Assembly: GCA_003524085.1 (NCBI GenBank)
Contig: DOEC01000002.1
Location: 1 to 59,237, forward strand
Length of the DNA: 59,237 nt
Origin: Bacillota bacterium
GTDB taxonomy: Bacteria > Bacillota_I > Bacilli_A > RF39 > UBA660
Reading direction: 5' to 3'
This document shows, piece by piece, positions 8,121-15,628 of this stretch. A program made the position numbers and the translations under genes. The notes below the pieces were generated by a model. The model saw only the letters and a program-made list of their open reading frames with translations, made no database searches and was not told where the DNA came from. Positions within the stretch are counted from its first letter, which is position 1. Every line of letters starts with the position of its first letter.

Positions 8121-8149
8121 TAGAAAAATATAGAATAATATGTTATAAT
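8121..8149 (+). promoter_or_regulatory. Promoter of yitT
   Basis: Extended -10 TGTTATAAT ending at 8149. The -35, TAGAAA at 8121-8126 with 17-bp spacing, is weak. Confidence 0.5.
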
Positions 8150-8172
8150 TTAGTAGAAAAGGATAAATAGAT

Positions 8173-9045
8173 ATGGGAAAAATAAAGAAAAAAATAATGA
8201 TAAATGCAATGCTTTTAATACTAGGATGCTTACTCATTTCACTAACATTCAATATCTTTTGTGTCCCTAATAAAATTGTTCCTGGTGGCTTAAGTGGCGT
8301 AGGTATAATCTTTGATCACTTGTTTGGAATAAAAACATCGTATGTTTTACTAATAGGAAACATAGTTTTAGTAACTATAGGTATAATCTGCCTAGGCTTA
8401 AAAGACACAATTCCATCAATAATTGGTGCTGTTGTGTACACCCTAGTCATGTATTTAACTGAATTACTAAATGTCACTATTACACTAAGTAGTCCATTTT
8501 TGAACATAATCACAATAGGAGTACTTTTTGGTATTGGCTGTACAATGGTATACTTGTCAGGTTGCAGTTTAGGTGGTTTAGACATAATGGGCGTAATCTT
8601 TAATAAAAAATTTGGTCTAACTCTAGGAACAGCCCTATTCATAGTAAACGGCACAGTCTTAATTGTCGGCACATTTATATTCGGTGTAGAAATGCTTATA
8701 ACTTCACTAATTATAAGATTTATTGAAAGTAAAATAATAGATAACTTCCTAATAGGAATAAGTGACTCAAAAATAGTATTCATAAACACTGACAAAAAAG
8801 AAGAAATAATATCATACATCATAACAGAAATAGAAGGTGGAATAAGCGAAATTCCAGTAAAAACAGGATACAAAAAAGAAAACTCTAGCATTATCATGTG
8901 TGTAGTACCAACAGAAAAATATCTAATACTAAAAGAAAAAATAATAGAAGTTGATAACGACGCATTCCTAACAGTACTAGACTCATATGAAGTATACGGT
9001 GGAACAAATAGGTATAAACTACCACTTCATGATTTAAGAATATAA
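8173..9045 (+). CDS. YitT-family membrane protein (DUF161/DUF2179)
   Basis: Integral membrane protein of the YitT family, common in Bacillota and of uncertain transport function. The 290 residues contain about five or six hydrophobic segments, among them MLLILGCLLISLTFNIF, IIGAVVYTLVMYL and ILFGIGCTMVYL-like stretches. The N-terminal motif NKIVPGGLSGVGII and the YLSGCSLGGLDIMG motif are typical. The last 80 residues form the soluble DUF2179 domain (KTGYKKENSSIIMCVV, SYEVYGG). It lies just before ftsE and may share transcripts with it; a second TATAAT-like box (near 9050) precedes ftsE. Confidence 0.85.
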   Translation: MGKIKKKIMINAMLLILGCLLISLTFNIFCVPNKIVPGGLSGVGIIFDHLFGIKTSYVLLIGNIVLVTIGIICLGLKDTIPSIIGAVVYTLVMYLTELLNVTITLSSPFLNIITIGVLFGIGCTMVYLSGCSLGGLDIMGVIFNKKFGLTLGTALFIVNGTVLIVGTFIFGVEMLITSLIIRFIESKIIDNFLIGISDSKIVFINTDKKEEIISYIITEIEGGISEIPVKTGYKKENSSIIMCVVPTEKYLILKEKIIEVDNDAFLTVLDSYEVYGGTNRYKLPLHDLRI

Positions 9046-9070
9046 TGATATAATTAATTAGGAGGTACAA

Positions 9071-9757
9071 ATGAATTTAATAGAAGTAAAAAATGTATAT
9101 AAACAATATAAAAACGGTGTAACAGCCCTAAGCGACATAACACTTTCTATTCCAAAAGGCGACTTTGTTTTTGTAATAGGCTCAACTGCTTCAGGGAAAA
9201 GCACACTAATAAAACTACTCTATAGACAAGAAAAACCATCTCGTGGAGAAGTCTATGTAGGAGGAATAAATGTAAGTAAATTAAGAAACAGAAAAGTGTA
9301 TAAATTAAGAAGAAAACTAGGAATAGTATTCCAAGACTATAAATTATTGCAAAACCTAACTGTATTTGAAAATGTTGCATTTGCTCTTGAAATATACGGT
9401 TTACCTGAAAACGAAGTAAGAAAAAAAGTAATGAATGCAATAGAAAAAGTAGGACTAAAAGAAAAATTTAGAAGTTATCCAGATCAACTATCAGGTGGAG
9501 AACAACAGCGTGTTTCAATAGCGCGTGCTATAGTAAATAATCCTAAAATACTAATATGTGACGAACCTACTGGTAACCTAGACCCAACAACATCAATGGG
9601 AATAATGGAAATAATAAACAAAATCAACGAAGACGGTACAACTGTAATAATGGCAACACACGACAAAGACATAGTAAATTACTACAAAAAAAGAGTTATC
9701 AAACTAGAAAAAGGAATACTCGTAGGCGATACAGTTAAAGGAGGTTATGGTAAATAA
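9071..9757 (+). CDS. ftsE: Cell division ATP-binding protein FtsE
   Basis: ABC ATPase that works with FtsX to activate a periplasmic or surface peptidoglycan hydrolase. The 228 residues show Walker A GSTASGKST (normally GxSGAGKST), Q-loop GIVFQDYKLL, signature LSGGEQQR, Walker B ILICDEPTGNLD and the H-loop MATHDKD. AGGAGG precedes the ATG. The stop and the ftsX start overlap (TAATG), and ftsX is followed directly by an M23 hydrolase, the expected FtsEX client. Confidence 0.95.
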   Translation: MNLIEVKNVYKQYKNGVTALSDITLSIPKGDFVFVIGSTASGKSTLIKLLYRQEKPSRGEVYVGGINVSKLRNRKVYKLRRKLGIVFQDYKLLQNLTVFENVAFALEIYGLPENEVRKKVMNAIEKVGLKEKFRSYPDQLSGGEQQRVSIARAIVNNPKILICDEPTGNLDPTTSMGIMEIINKINEDGTTVIMATHDKDIVNYYKKRVIKLEKGILVGDTVKGGYGK

Positions 9758-10656
9758 TGAAATACTTAAGAATAATAAGAAACAACATCAAAGACTCACT
9801 AAAAAGTGTCTTCCGTAACTTCTCACTTAGCATAGCGAGTATATCTTGTATAACAATAACACTAATACTAGTGGCAGTAGCTGTTTTACTAAGCGAAAAC
9901 GTAAGTAAGTTCACTTCTGACATAGAAAAAGACGTAACAATTGTAGTCTATATTAACAAAGATGCAACAGACACAGACATAGAAGCCCTTAAAACAAAAA
10001 TAGAACTTTTATCAAACATAGACAGCATTACATTTATGTCAAAAGAAAGTATTAGAAAAGACATGGCTAAAGAAAGTGATGGACTTGGTACAATACTAAG
10101 CGAATACGACGAAACAAATAATCCACTTCTAAACGAATACTTAGTCAAAGTAAAAGACACAGAAAGTATTGGCGTTACTGCAAAATTAATAAAAGAATTA
10201 TCAGGAGTTTACCAAGTAAAATACGGTGAAGGCATGGTAGAAGAATTAGTAAAAATATTTGACATAGTTAAAAAAATAATGGTAGTCATAGTAATTGGAC
10301 TTATTATAGTAACAGCATTCCTAATAAGTAACACAATAAAAATAACTATCAACAACAGAAAAAGACAAATAGAAATCATGCGTTTAGTAGGTGCTTCAAA
10401 CACATATATAAAAACACCTTTCTTCTTTGAAGGTATTATACTAGGTTTCATAGGTAGCATAATTCCAGTACTATTAACTGCTTTTGGCTACACTTACCTA
10501 TATGACAAAATGAACGGCATCTTGTTTACTGAAGTAATAAGCCTAGTTAACCCAAATGATTTAATGTTAAAAACAATACTAATAATAGTATCAATAGGTG
10601 TAGTAGTTGGCGCAATAGGTTCATCTCGTGCTGTAAGGAGGTACCTAAAAATATAA
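9757..10656 (+). CDS. ftsX: Cell division permease-like protein FtsX
   Basis: Membrane partner of FtsE. The 299 residues give an N-terminal cytoplasmic tail, a first membrane segment (ISCITITLILVAVAVLL), an extracellular domain of about 110 residues that should contact the hydrolase, then three membrane segments within the FtsX core (IMVVIVIGLIIVTAFLIS, FFFEGIILGFIGSIIP, TILIIVSIGVVVGAIG). RQIEIMRLVGAS is the conserved cytoplasmic loop. Its stop overlaps the start of the next gene. Confidence 0.95.
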   Translation: MKYLRIIRNNIKDSLKSVFRNFSLSIASISCITITLILVAVAVLLSENVSKFTSDIEKDVTIVVYINKDATDTDIEALKTKIELLSNIDSITFMSKESIRKDMAKESDGLGTILSEYDETNNPLLNEYLVKVKDTESIGVTAKLIKELSGVYQVKYGEGMVEELVKIFDIVKKIMVVIVIGLIIVTAFLISNTIKITINNRKRQIEIMRLVGASNTYIKTPFFFEGIILGFIGSIIPVLLTAFGYTYLYDKMNGILFTEVISLVNPNDLMLKTILIIVSIGVVVGAIGSSRAVRRYLKI

Positions 10657-11846
10657 TGAAAAAAATTCTAATAATTATAGTTTCGCTTCTTATATTATTG
10701 TTACCACTTAAAACAAATGCAGCTGCAAGAACCTACGGAGACTTACTAGATGAATTAGATAGACTAGAAAGACAAAAACAAAAACAAGACACAGAAAAAC
10801 AAATAAGCGAAGCTGAATATAACAAAGTTGTCGGAGAAATGCAAGCTATTGAAGCAAAAGTAGCTGACTTAAATAATCAAATAATAACAGCTTCTAACAA
10901 AATAGAAGAACTAGAAAAAACAATACAAGAAAAGAAAGAAGAAACAGATAACATTTTAGTATTCTTGCAACTTTCTAATGGAGAAAAATCTTACTTAGAA
11001 TACATTTTTAAAGCAACGTCATTTACAGACTTTATCCATAGAATATCTGTTGTAGAACAACTATCTAAATACAATAAAGAACAAATAAACGAAATGAAAA
11101 GTCTTATAAAGCAAAACAACGAACTAAAAGACAAACTAGCAAAAGACATAGAAAGTGAACAAAAAAATAGAGATACACTTCAAGAAAAAATGTTTGAGCT
11201 AGGTTCAAGAATAGACGAACTTGAAGAAGATTCAGTTTCAATAGAAGATTTAATCAAATCTCAAAAACAATTAATAGAATTCTATAGACAAAAAGGATGT
11301 TCAAATTCGTATGACTTACTATCTACTTGTATGGCTATTCCAACTTCAACAGGTTTTAAAAGGCCTACTGAAACAGGAATAATCACAAGTACATATGGAT
11401 ATAGAAAAAACCCACTTTACCCATCAAGTATATCTTTCCATAACGGAGTAGATATAGGTAACAAAAGTCCGGCTGAAGGGACACCAATTTATCCAGTAGC
11501 ATCAGGTACAGTTGCGCTTCAAACACAATGGGGATGTGGTGGTAAAGTAATGTTTATATACCATAACATCAATGGAGTTAAATATACATCAGTAATGATG
11601 CACTTACTAGACTATAATGGCTTAGAAGAAGGAGACGTAGTATCTGAAGGAGAAGTAGTTGCACATATGGGTGGATACTCAACTGCAAGAAAAAATGGTG
11701 GATACGATTCATGTACAACAGGCGCACACTTACACTTGACAATTAGCCGTGGACACGTTACAATAGCTAACTATAAAGCTTCAGTAATCGACCCAGGAAG
11801 CGTAATATATTTCCCAGGCGGATGGTGGTCTTCAAGAGTCTGGTAA
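10656..11846 (+). CDS. M23 peptidoglycan hydrolase with coiled-coil N-terminus (PcsB/EnvC-type, FtsEX client)
   Basis: A 396-residue exported protein. The signal peptide is IIIVSLLILLLPLKTNAAA, with a likely cut after the Ala residues near position 23. Residues about 25-215 form a long coiled coil, the part that binds FtsX in related proteins. The C-terminal LytM/M23 domain has a complete metal set: FHNGVDIG (H-x3-D), VMMHLL and AHLHL (H-x-H). The position immediately after ftsEX, with overlapping codons, supports its role as the FtsEX-activated cell-division hydrolase. The contrast with the altered motif of the M23 gene at 3179-4660 is notable. Confidence 0.92.
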   Translation: MKKILIIIVSLLILLLPLKTNAAARTYGDLLDELDRLERQKQKQDTEKQISEAEYNKVVGEMQAIEAKVADLNNQIITASNKIEELEKTIQEKKEETDNILVFLQLSNGEKSYLEYIFKATSFTDFIHRISVVEQLSKYNKEQINEMKSLIKQNNELKDKLAKDIESEQKNRDTLQEKMFELGSRIDELEEDSVSIEDLIKSQKQLIEFYRQKGCSNSYDLLSTCMAIPTSTGFKRPTETGIITSTYGYRKNPLYPSSISFHNGVDIGNKSPAEGTPIYPVASGTVALQTQWGCGGKVMFIYHNINGVKYTSVMMHLLDYNGLEEGDVVSEGEVVAHMGGYSTARKNGGYDSCTTGAHLHLTISRGHVTIANYKASVIDPGSVIYFPGGWWSSRVW

Positions 11847-11856
11847 GGAGGAACCT

Positions 11857-12783
11857 ATGTCATATACAACAAATATAAAAAACGAAATACTAAATAACGA
11901 ATACAATAAAACTGAACAAATAAGTGAATTATCAGCAATAATTAACATAAACGGAGAAATAGAAAACAACTCTATTTCTCTTTATACTGAAAACATAGGT
12001 GTATCAAGAAGAATATATAAACTATTAAAAGACATCTTCAATATAGAAATAAACATAACAAAAGAAGAAATAAATAGACTTAACAAAAACTTTATAATAC
12101 ACATGACTATAAAAGAAGATGTAGAAAAAATTCTAAAAACACTGGACTTATATGACTACACAAATAATACTAGAAAATATAAACCATCTGATTACATATG
12201 TGGAAACATTGAAGAAAAAAAATCTTACTTAAGAGGAGCATTCTTAATATGTGGAAGTGTAAATGACCCAAAAACAAGTAGATACCATTTAGAATTCATA
12301 ATAGAAAATAAAATAACTGCAAACTATATAAATGACTTATTACAAGAACTAAACTTTAACTCTAAAATATTAAAAAGAGAAAAACACTACATGGTCTATT
12401 TAAAAGAGAGCGAAAGAATAAGCGATTTTATAAAACTACTAAATGCCTACAATTCACTATTCTATTATGAAGACATAAGAATATATAGAGACCACAAAAA
12501 CATGACAAACAGACTAAATAACTGTGAACAAGCTAACATTGATAAAATAGTATTTTCCTCAAATGAACAACTAGAAAACATACAAAAATTAAAACAAAGA
12601 GAAGACTTTGACTTAATAGACGACAAAATAAAAGAAGTCTGTATCTACAAAGAAAAATATCCAGAAAGTTCAATGCAAGAACTAGCAGATATTATTTCAT
12701 TAGAAACAAATACTAAAATAACAAAAAGTGGAATAAATCACAGATTTAGAAAAATAAAAGAAATGGTCTCACAAAAACATTAA
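11857..12783 (+). CDS. whiA: DNA-binding protein WhiA
   Basis: WhiA combines a LAGLIDADG-like homing-endonuclease fold with a C-terminal helix-turn-helix and affects division and sporulation genes in Gram-positives. The 308 residues fit the family. Visible are MSYTTNIKNEI at the start, the YLRGAFLICGSVNDP motif of the LAGLIDADG half, NRLNNCEQANIDK and the C-terminal HTH with MQELADII and KSGINHRFRKI. In Bacillus the neighbours are yvcJ-yvcK-whiA; here it follows ftsEX and the hydrolase, with AAGGAGG before its ATG. Confidence 0.93.
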   Translation: MSYTTNIKNEILNNEYNKTEQISELSAIININGEIENNSISLYTENIGVSRRIYKLLKDIFNIEINITKEEINRLNKNFIIHMTIKEDVEKILKTLDLYDYTNNTRKYKPSDYICGNIEEKKSYLRGAFLICGSVNDPKTSRYHLEFIIENKITANYINDLLQELNFNSKILKREKHYMVYLKESERISDFIKLLNAYNSLFYYEDIRIYRDHKNMTNRLNNCEQANIDKIVFSSNEQLENIQKLKQREDFDLIDDKIKEVCIYKEKYPESSMQELADIISLETNTKITKSGINHRFRKIKEMVSQKH

Positions 12784-12784
12784 C

Positions 12785-12810
12785 TGTGAATAACTTAAAA
12801 CTTATTAACA
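12785..12810. repeat. Dispersed inverted-repeat element, copy 1
   Basis: TGTGAATAA, an 8-bp spacer CTTAAAAC, then TTATTAACA. The arms are inverted repeats with one mismatch. The same 27 bp (one base longer than this element) recur perfectly at 13232-13258, and a version with perfect arms is at 56484-56509. TTATTCACA on the reverse strand matches the DnaA-box consensus TTATNCACA. Confidence 0.8.
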
Positions 12811-12830
12811 ATTAGATAAAGTATGACAGC

Positions 12831-12873
12831 AAAAACGAGCAATCTCCTATATTTACTGGAATTGCTCGTTTTT
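12831..12873 (+). terminator. Strong intrinsic terminator after whiA
   Basis: AAAAACGAGCAAT at 12831-12843 pairs with ATTGCTCGTTTTT at 12861-12873. The perfect stem is followed by further T. Confidence 0.9.
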
Positions 12874-12962
12874 ATAATGTTGTGATTTTTTACTATCATA
12901 TTGTTAAAAAGTATTGTTTTACCCACCTAATTCAGTCGCTATTCCAACTAATACTTAAATAT

Positions 12963-13042
12963 TTACACAAAATTCCGGCCATTTTGCCACTAAATTACAC
13001 AAAATTCCGACTATTTTTAGCCCATTTCACACATTTTTCCAG
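12963..13042. repeat. Imperfect 32-bp tandem repeats
   Basis: TTACACAAAATTCCG at 12963 and 12995 starts two units 32 bp apart, and a third degraded unit (TTCACACATTTTTCC) starts near 13026. The 12874-13054 stretch otherwise shows no gene or terminator. Confidence 0.6.
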
Positions 13043-13054
13043 AAAATAAACCTC

Positions 13055-13083
13055 TTGAGCATTTTGTGAAAACATTATATAAT
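13055..13083 (+). promoter_or_regulatory. Promoter of a candidate small RNA
   Basis: TTGAGC at 13055-13060, 17-bp spacer, perfect TATAAT at 13078-13083. No open reading frame starts downstream; instead three hairpins follow. Confidence 0.6.
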
Positions 13084-13089
13084 ATAAAT

Positions 13090-13166
13090 ATAGGAAGTAT
13101 TCAGTAACTGAATGTCTACCTAGTTTAACTAGTGACATTGCCCTAAGCGATGTCATTTCTTTATTT
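13090..13166 (+). ncRNA. Candidate small RNA of about 75 nt
   Basis: Predicted start about 7 nt after the -10. The transcript would contain ATTCAGT-A-ACTGAAT (13099-13113), CTAGTT-T-AACTAG (13120-13132) and a 9-bp stem TGACATTGC/GCGATGTCA (13133-13155, loop CCTAA) followed by TTTCTTTATTTC, which looks like an intrinsic terminator. I do not recognise it as a known family. It lies between whiA and the fibre locus. The first two hairpins have very short loops and may instead be protein-binding palindromes. Confidence 0.5.
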
Positions 13167-13231
13167 CTATCACTAATAACAGCAATAAAAACAAAGCAAT
13201 ATTCACTGCATTTTTTAAAATCAGCAATAAT

Positions 13232-13258
13232 TGTGAATAACTTAAAACTTATTAACAA
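13232..13258. repeat. Dispersed inverted-repeat element, copy 2
   Basis: A perfect 27-bp direct copy of 12785-12811, 447 bp downstream. It ends 16 bp before the -35 of the repeat-protein gene, so it could also be a regulatory site for that gene. Confidence 0.8.
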
Positions 13259-13273
13259 ATTTATGAAAAATAA

Positions 13274-13302
13274 TTGATTTAAAACGTTATTTATGGTATG
13301 AT
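13274..13302 (+). promoter_or_regulatory. Promoter of the Cys/Asp repeat protein
   Basis: TTGATT at 13274-13279, 17-bp spacer, TATGAT at 13297-13302 preceded by TGG (extended -10). The predicted start near 13309 rules out the ATG at 13305 as the translation start. Confidence 0.75.
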
Positions 13303-13331
13303 TTATGATAGAAAGTAGGGTGCAAAACTTT

Positions 13332-15551
13332 ATGAATGAAGAAGAAAAGAAAATAATAGAAGAAGAAGGACTTTATTTCGTAGAGCCAGATAAGAAAGAA
13401 AAAAGAAAAAAAATACTAATAATTATATTTGTATTTACTCTTTTTACTGCGGCTACAGTAAGTACAACATACTCTGTAATAAACTTTATAAATAACTACA
13501 AAATGAGACTAAATATAGACACAGATGGAGACGGCTTACCTGATTTAAACATAGACACAGACGGAGATGGCAAGTGTGACGTTAACTGTGATACAAACGG
13601 TGATGGCTCACCAGATGTTAACATTGGTTACAAAAATATACAAAAACCTTTCTTTAACATTGACACAGACGGTGATGGAAAACCAGACAAAAACTTAACA
13701 AATGTAAAAGACAAAAATGGAATGTGTATTAAAAACTGTGACACAAATAACGATGGATATCCAGATACCAACATAGATTTTGACGATGACGGAATATGCA
13801 ATTTAAACTGTGATACTGACAAAGATGGCAAGTGTGATATTAACTGCGACATCAATAACGATGGCAAGTGTGATTTAAATTGTGACACTGATAAAGATGG
13901 AAAAGAAGACACTAACATTGACGAAGACAAAGATGGAATTTGTGATAAAGCTTGTACTGGAAAAGAAAATGACTCATGCAAAATCAATTGTGATATAGAC
14001 GGCGATGGTAAATGTGACAGAAACTGTGATACAAATAATGACGGTGTTTGTGATAAGAACTGTGATGTTAATGGTGATGGCGTTTGTGACTTAAACTGCG
14101 ACACTAATAACGACGGCAAGTGTGATAAAAATTGTGACACAAACGGCGATGGAATATGTGATAAATTCTGCGGAAACAAAGGAAGTGACGTCTGCCTTAT
14201 TAACTGTGATACAGACAAAGACGGTGTATGCGACAAGAATTGCGATGTAAACGGCGATGGCAAATGTGACATAAATTGTGACACTAACAATGATGGAAAA
14301 TGTAACAAAAACTGTGATACTGATAATGACGGCATTTGTGACAAGAATTGCGATGGAAAAGAAAACGACTCATGTAAAATAAATTGTGACACAAACGCTG
14401 ACGGTAAATGCGATATTAACTGTGACACTGATAATGACGGAAGATGCGACAAGAACTGTGACGTTAACGGAGATGGTAAATGCGATTATAACTGTACAGA
14501 AAATAATGATGTATGTGTTAAAAATTGTGATACCAATAATGACGGTAAATGTGATTTAAACTGCGACACAAATAATGATGGAAAATGTGATAAAAACTGC
14601 GATACTGATAGCGACGGAATTTGTGATAAATTCTGTGAAGGAAAAGAAAATGACTCATGTAAGCTAAACTGTGATACAAACGGAGATGGCTTATGTGACA
14701 AGAACTGTGACACAAACGCTGATGGCAAGTGTGATAAAAATTGCGATGCTAACGGAGATGGCAAGTGTGACTATAATTGTGACTCAAACAGTGATAAATG
14801 TAAAAGAAATTGTGATACAGATGGCGACGGAAACTGCGAATTAAACTGTGATACAAACAATGATGGCGTTTGTGATAGGAACTGCGATACAAATGGAGAT
14901 GGCATCTGTGACAAAAATTGTGATGGAAAAGAAAACGACTCATGTAAACTAAATTGCGACACTGATAACGACGGCATTTGCGATAGAAATTGCGATACAA
15001 ATAAAGATGGCTTATGTGACTACAACTGCGACACAAATGGAGACGGCAAGTGTGACAAGAATTGTGACATAGACAAAGATGGCGTATGCGATAAGAACTG
15101 TGATACAGATGGAGACGGCATTTGTGACAAATTCTGTGGAGCGCCTATAGATATTGGAAAAGACGAAGAACACACAATAACATTTAAAGATTTAACAAAT
15201 ATGCAAAACATAAATATCTATCCAGGCTGGAGTAGTGCTAAATCTTTTGAAATAACTAACTCAAGTACAATAGACTTAGTATACACAATAAAATTCACAA
15301 ATGTAGAAAATACATTCACTACAAAAAACAACCTTAACTATGGTTTAATAAGAGATGGAGAAGTATTAATAGACATAGACAAAGCAAAAGCGCCTTACCA
15401 AGATGGTGATATGCTAAAAAGCGTAGTAATCAAACCTGGCGAAACACACACTTACCTATTTAAATTAATGTTTAAAGACACAAACGAAAATCAAGATACA
15501 GAAAAAGGTAAGAAATTTACAACAAAAATTCAAATTGAAAATGTACACTAA
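13332..15551 (+). CDS. Membrane-anchored Cys-rich, Asp/Asn-rich repeat protein with TasA-like C-terminal domain
   Basis: ATG 13332 is chosen over 13305 because the upstream promoter would start transcription after 13305 and because it aligns with the start of the paralogue (MNEKEKRKIIEEE). The 739 residues consist of a charged cytoplasmic tail, one membrane segment (residues about 28-50), repeats from about 61 to 603, and a C-terminal beta-sandwich-like domain (from ITFKDLT) resembling the TasA-like proteins downstream (IYPGW, FEITN, NQDTEKGKKF). The core repeat is 12 residues, NCDTNNDGKCDK, i.e. a DxDxDG calcium-loop core plus two Cys. I count about 78 Cys, all in the repeats. A spacer with GKENDSC recurs every 4 to 6 repeats, about 48 residues apart towards the end. 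Likely an extracellular calcium-bound, disulfide-bonded rod; function unknown. Confidence 0.8.
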   Translation: MNEEEKKIIEEEGLYFVEPDKKEKRKKILIIIFVFTLFTAATVSTTYSVINFINNYKMRLNIDTDGDGLPDLNIDTDGDGKCDVNCDTNGDGSPDVNIGYKNIQKPFFNIDTDGDGKPDKNLTNVKDKNGMCIKNCDTNNDGYPDTNIDFDDDGICNLNCDTDKDGKCDINCDINNDGKCDLNCDTDKDGKEDTNIDEDKDGICDKACTGKENDSCKINCDIDGDGKCDRNCDTNNDGVCDKNCDVNGDGVCDLNCDTNNDGKCDKNCDTNGDGICDKFCGNKGSDVCLINCDTDKDGVCDKNCDVNGDGKCDINCDTNNDGKCNKNCDTDNDGICDKNCDGKENDSCKINCDTNADGKCDINCDTDNDGRCDKNCDVNGDGKCDYNCTENNDVCVKNCDTNNDGKCDLNCDTNNDGKCDKNCDTDSDGICDKFCEGKENDSCKLNCDTNGDGLCDKNCDTNADGKCDKNCDANGDGKCDYNCDSNSDKCKRNCDTDGDGNCELNCDTNNDGVCDRNCDTNGDGICDKNCDGKENDSCKLNCDTDNDGICDRNCDTNKDGLCDYNCDTNGDGKCDKNCDIDKDGVCDKNCDTDGDGICDKFCGAPIDIGKDEEHTITFKDLTNMQNINIYPGWSSAKSFEITNSSTIDLVYTIKFTNVENTFTTKNNLNYGLIRDGEVLIDIDKAKAPYQDGDMLKSVVIKPGETHTYLFKLMFKDTNENQDTEKGKKFTTKIQIENVH

Positions 15552-15566
15552 GTGCATTTTCTTTTA
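15537..15566 (+). terminator. Terminator overlapping the end of the repeat-protein gene
   Basis: GAAAATG at 15537-15543 and CATTTTC at 15555-15561, then TTTT. Moderate stem with a loop of about 11 nt. Confidence 0.6.
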
Positions 15567-15573
15567 TTATATC

Positions 15574-15602
15574 TAGAGTTTTTTAAAAAAATATGGTAAT
15601 AT
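15574..15602 (+). promoter_or_regulatory. Promoter of the second repeat protein
   Basis: TAATAT at 15597-15602 with TGG before it, 17 bp from a weak TAGAGT. The ATG at 15629 follows AGGAGG. Confidence 0.45.
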
Positions 15603-15628
15603 TATAAATAGAATAAGAGGAGGATATT

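Noticed and set aside
12995..13258. An 87-codon minus-strand frame between whiA and the fibre locus
   Set aside because: No ribosome binding site; it runs through the repeats, palindromes and promoter elements of the plus strand and has no protein-like motif.
12785..13258. The interval as a transposon bounded by 27-bp direct repeats
   Set aside because: No transposase and no target duplication; the repeat itself is an inverted-repeat element that also occurs alone at 56484.
13232..13258. Rex operator
   Set aside because: Rex sites are 18 to 20 bp with TTGTGAA/TTCACAA arms; here the arms are 9 bp apart by 8 bp in a 26-bp unit, and the adjacent genes are not redox-related.
13628..15211. Long minus-strand frames opposite the repeat protein
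   Set aside because: They are mirror images of the 36-bp coding repeat (periodic SPSPFVSQFLSH-type translation), with no ribosome binding sites.
13332..15551. CRISPR array or dockerin/cohesin system in the repeat region
   Set aside because: The repeats are coding and have no spacers. The 12-residue periodic loops with two Cys lack the paired 22-residue dockerin layout, and no cohesin is present.
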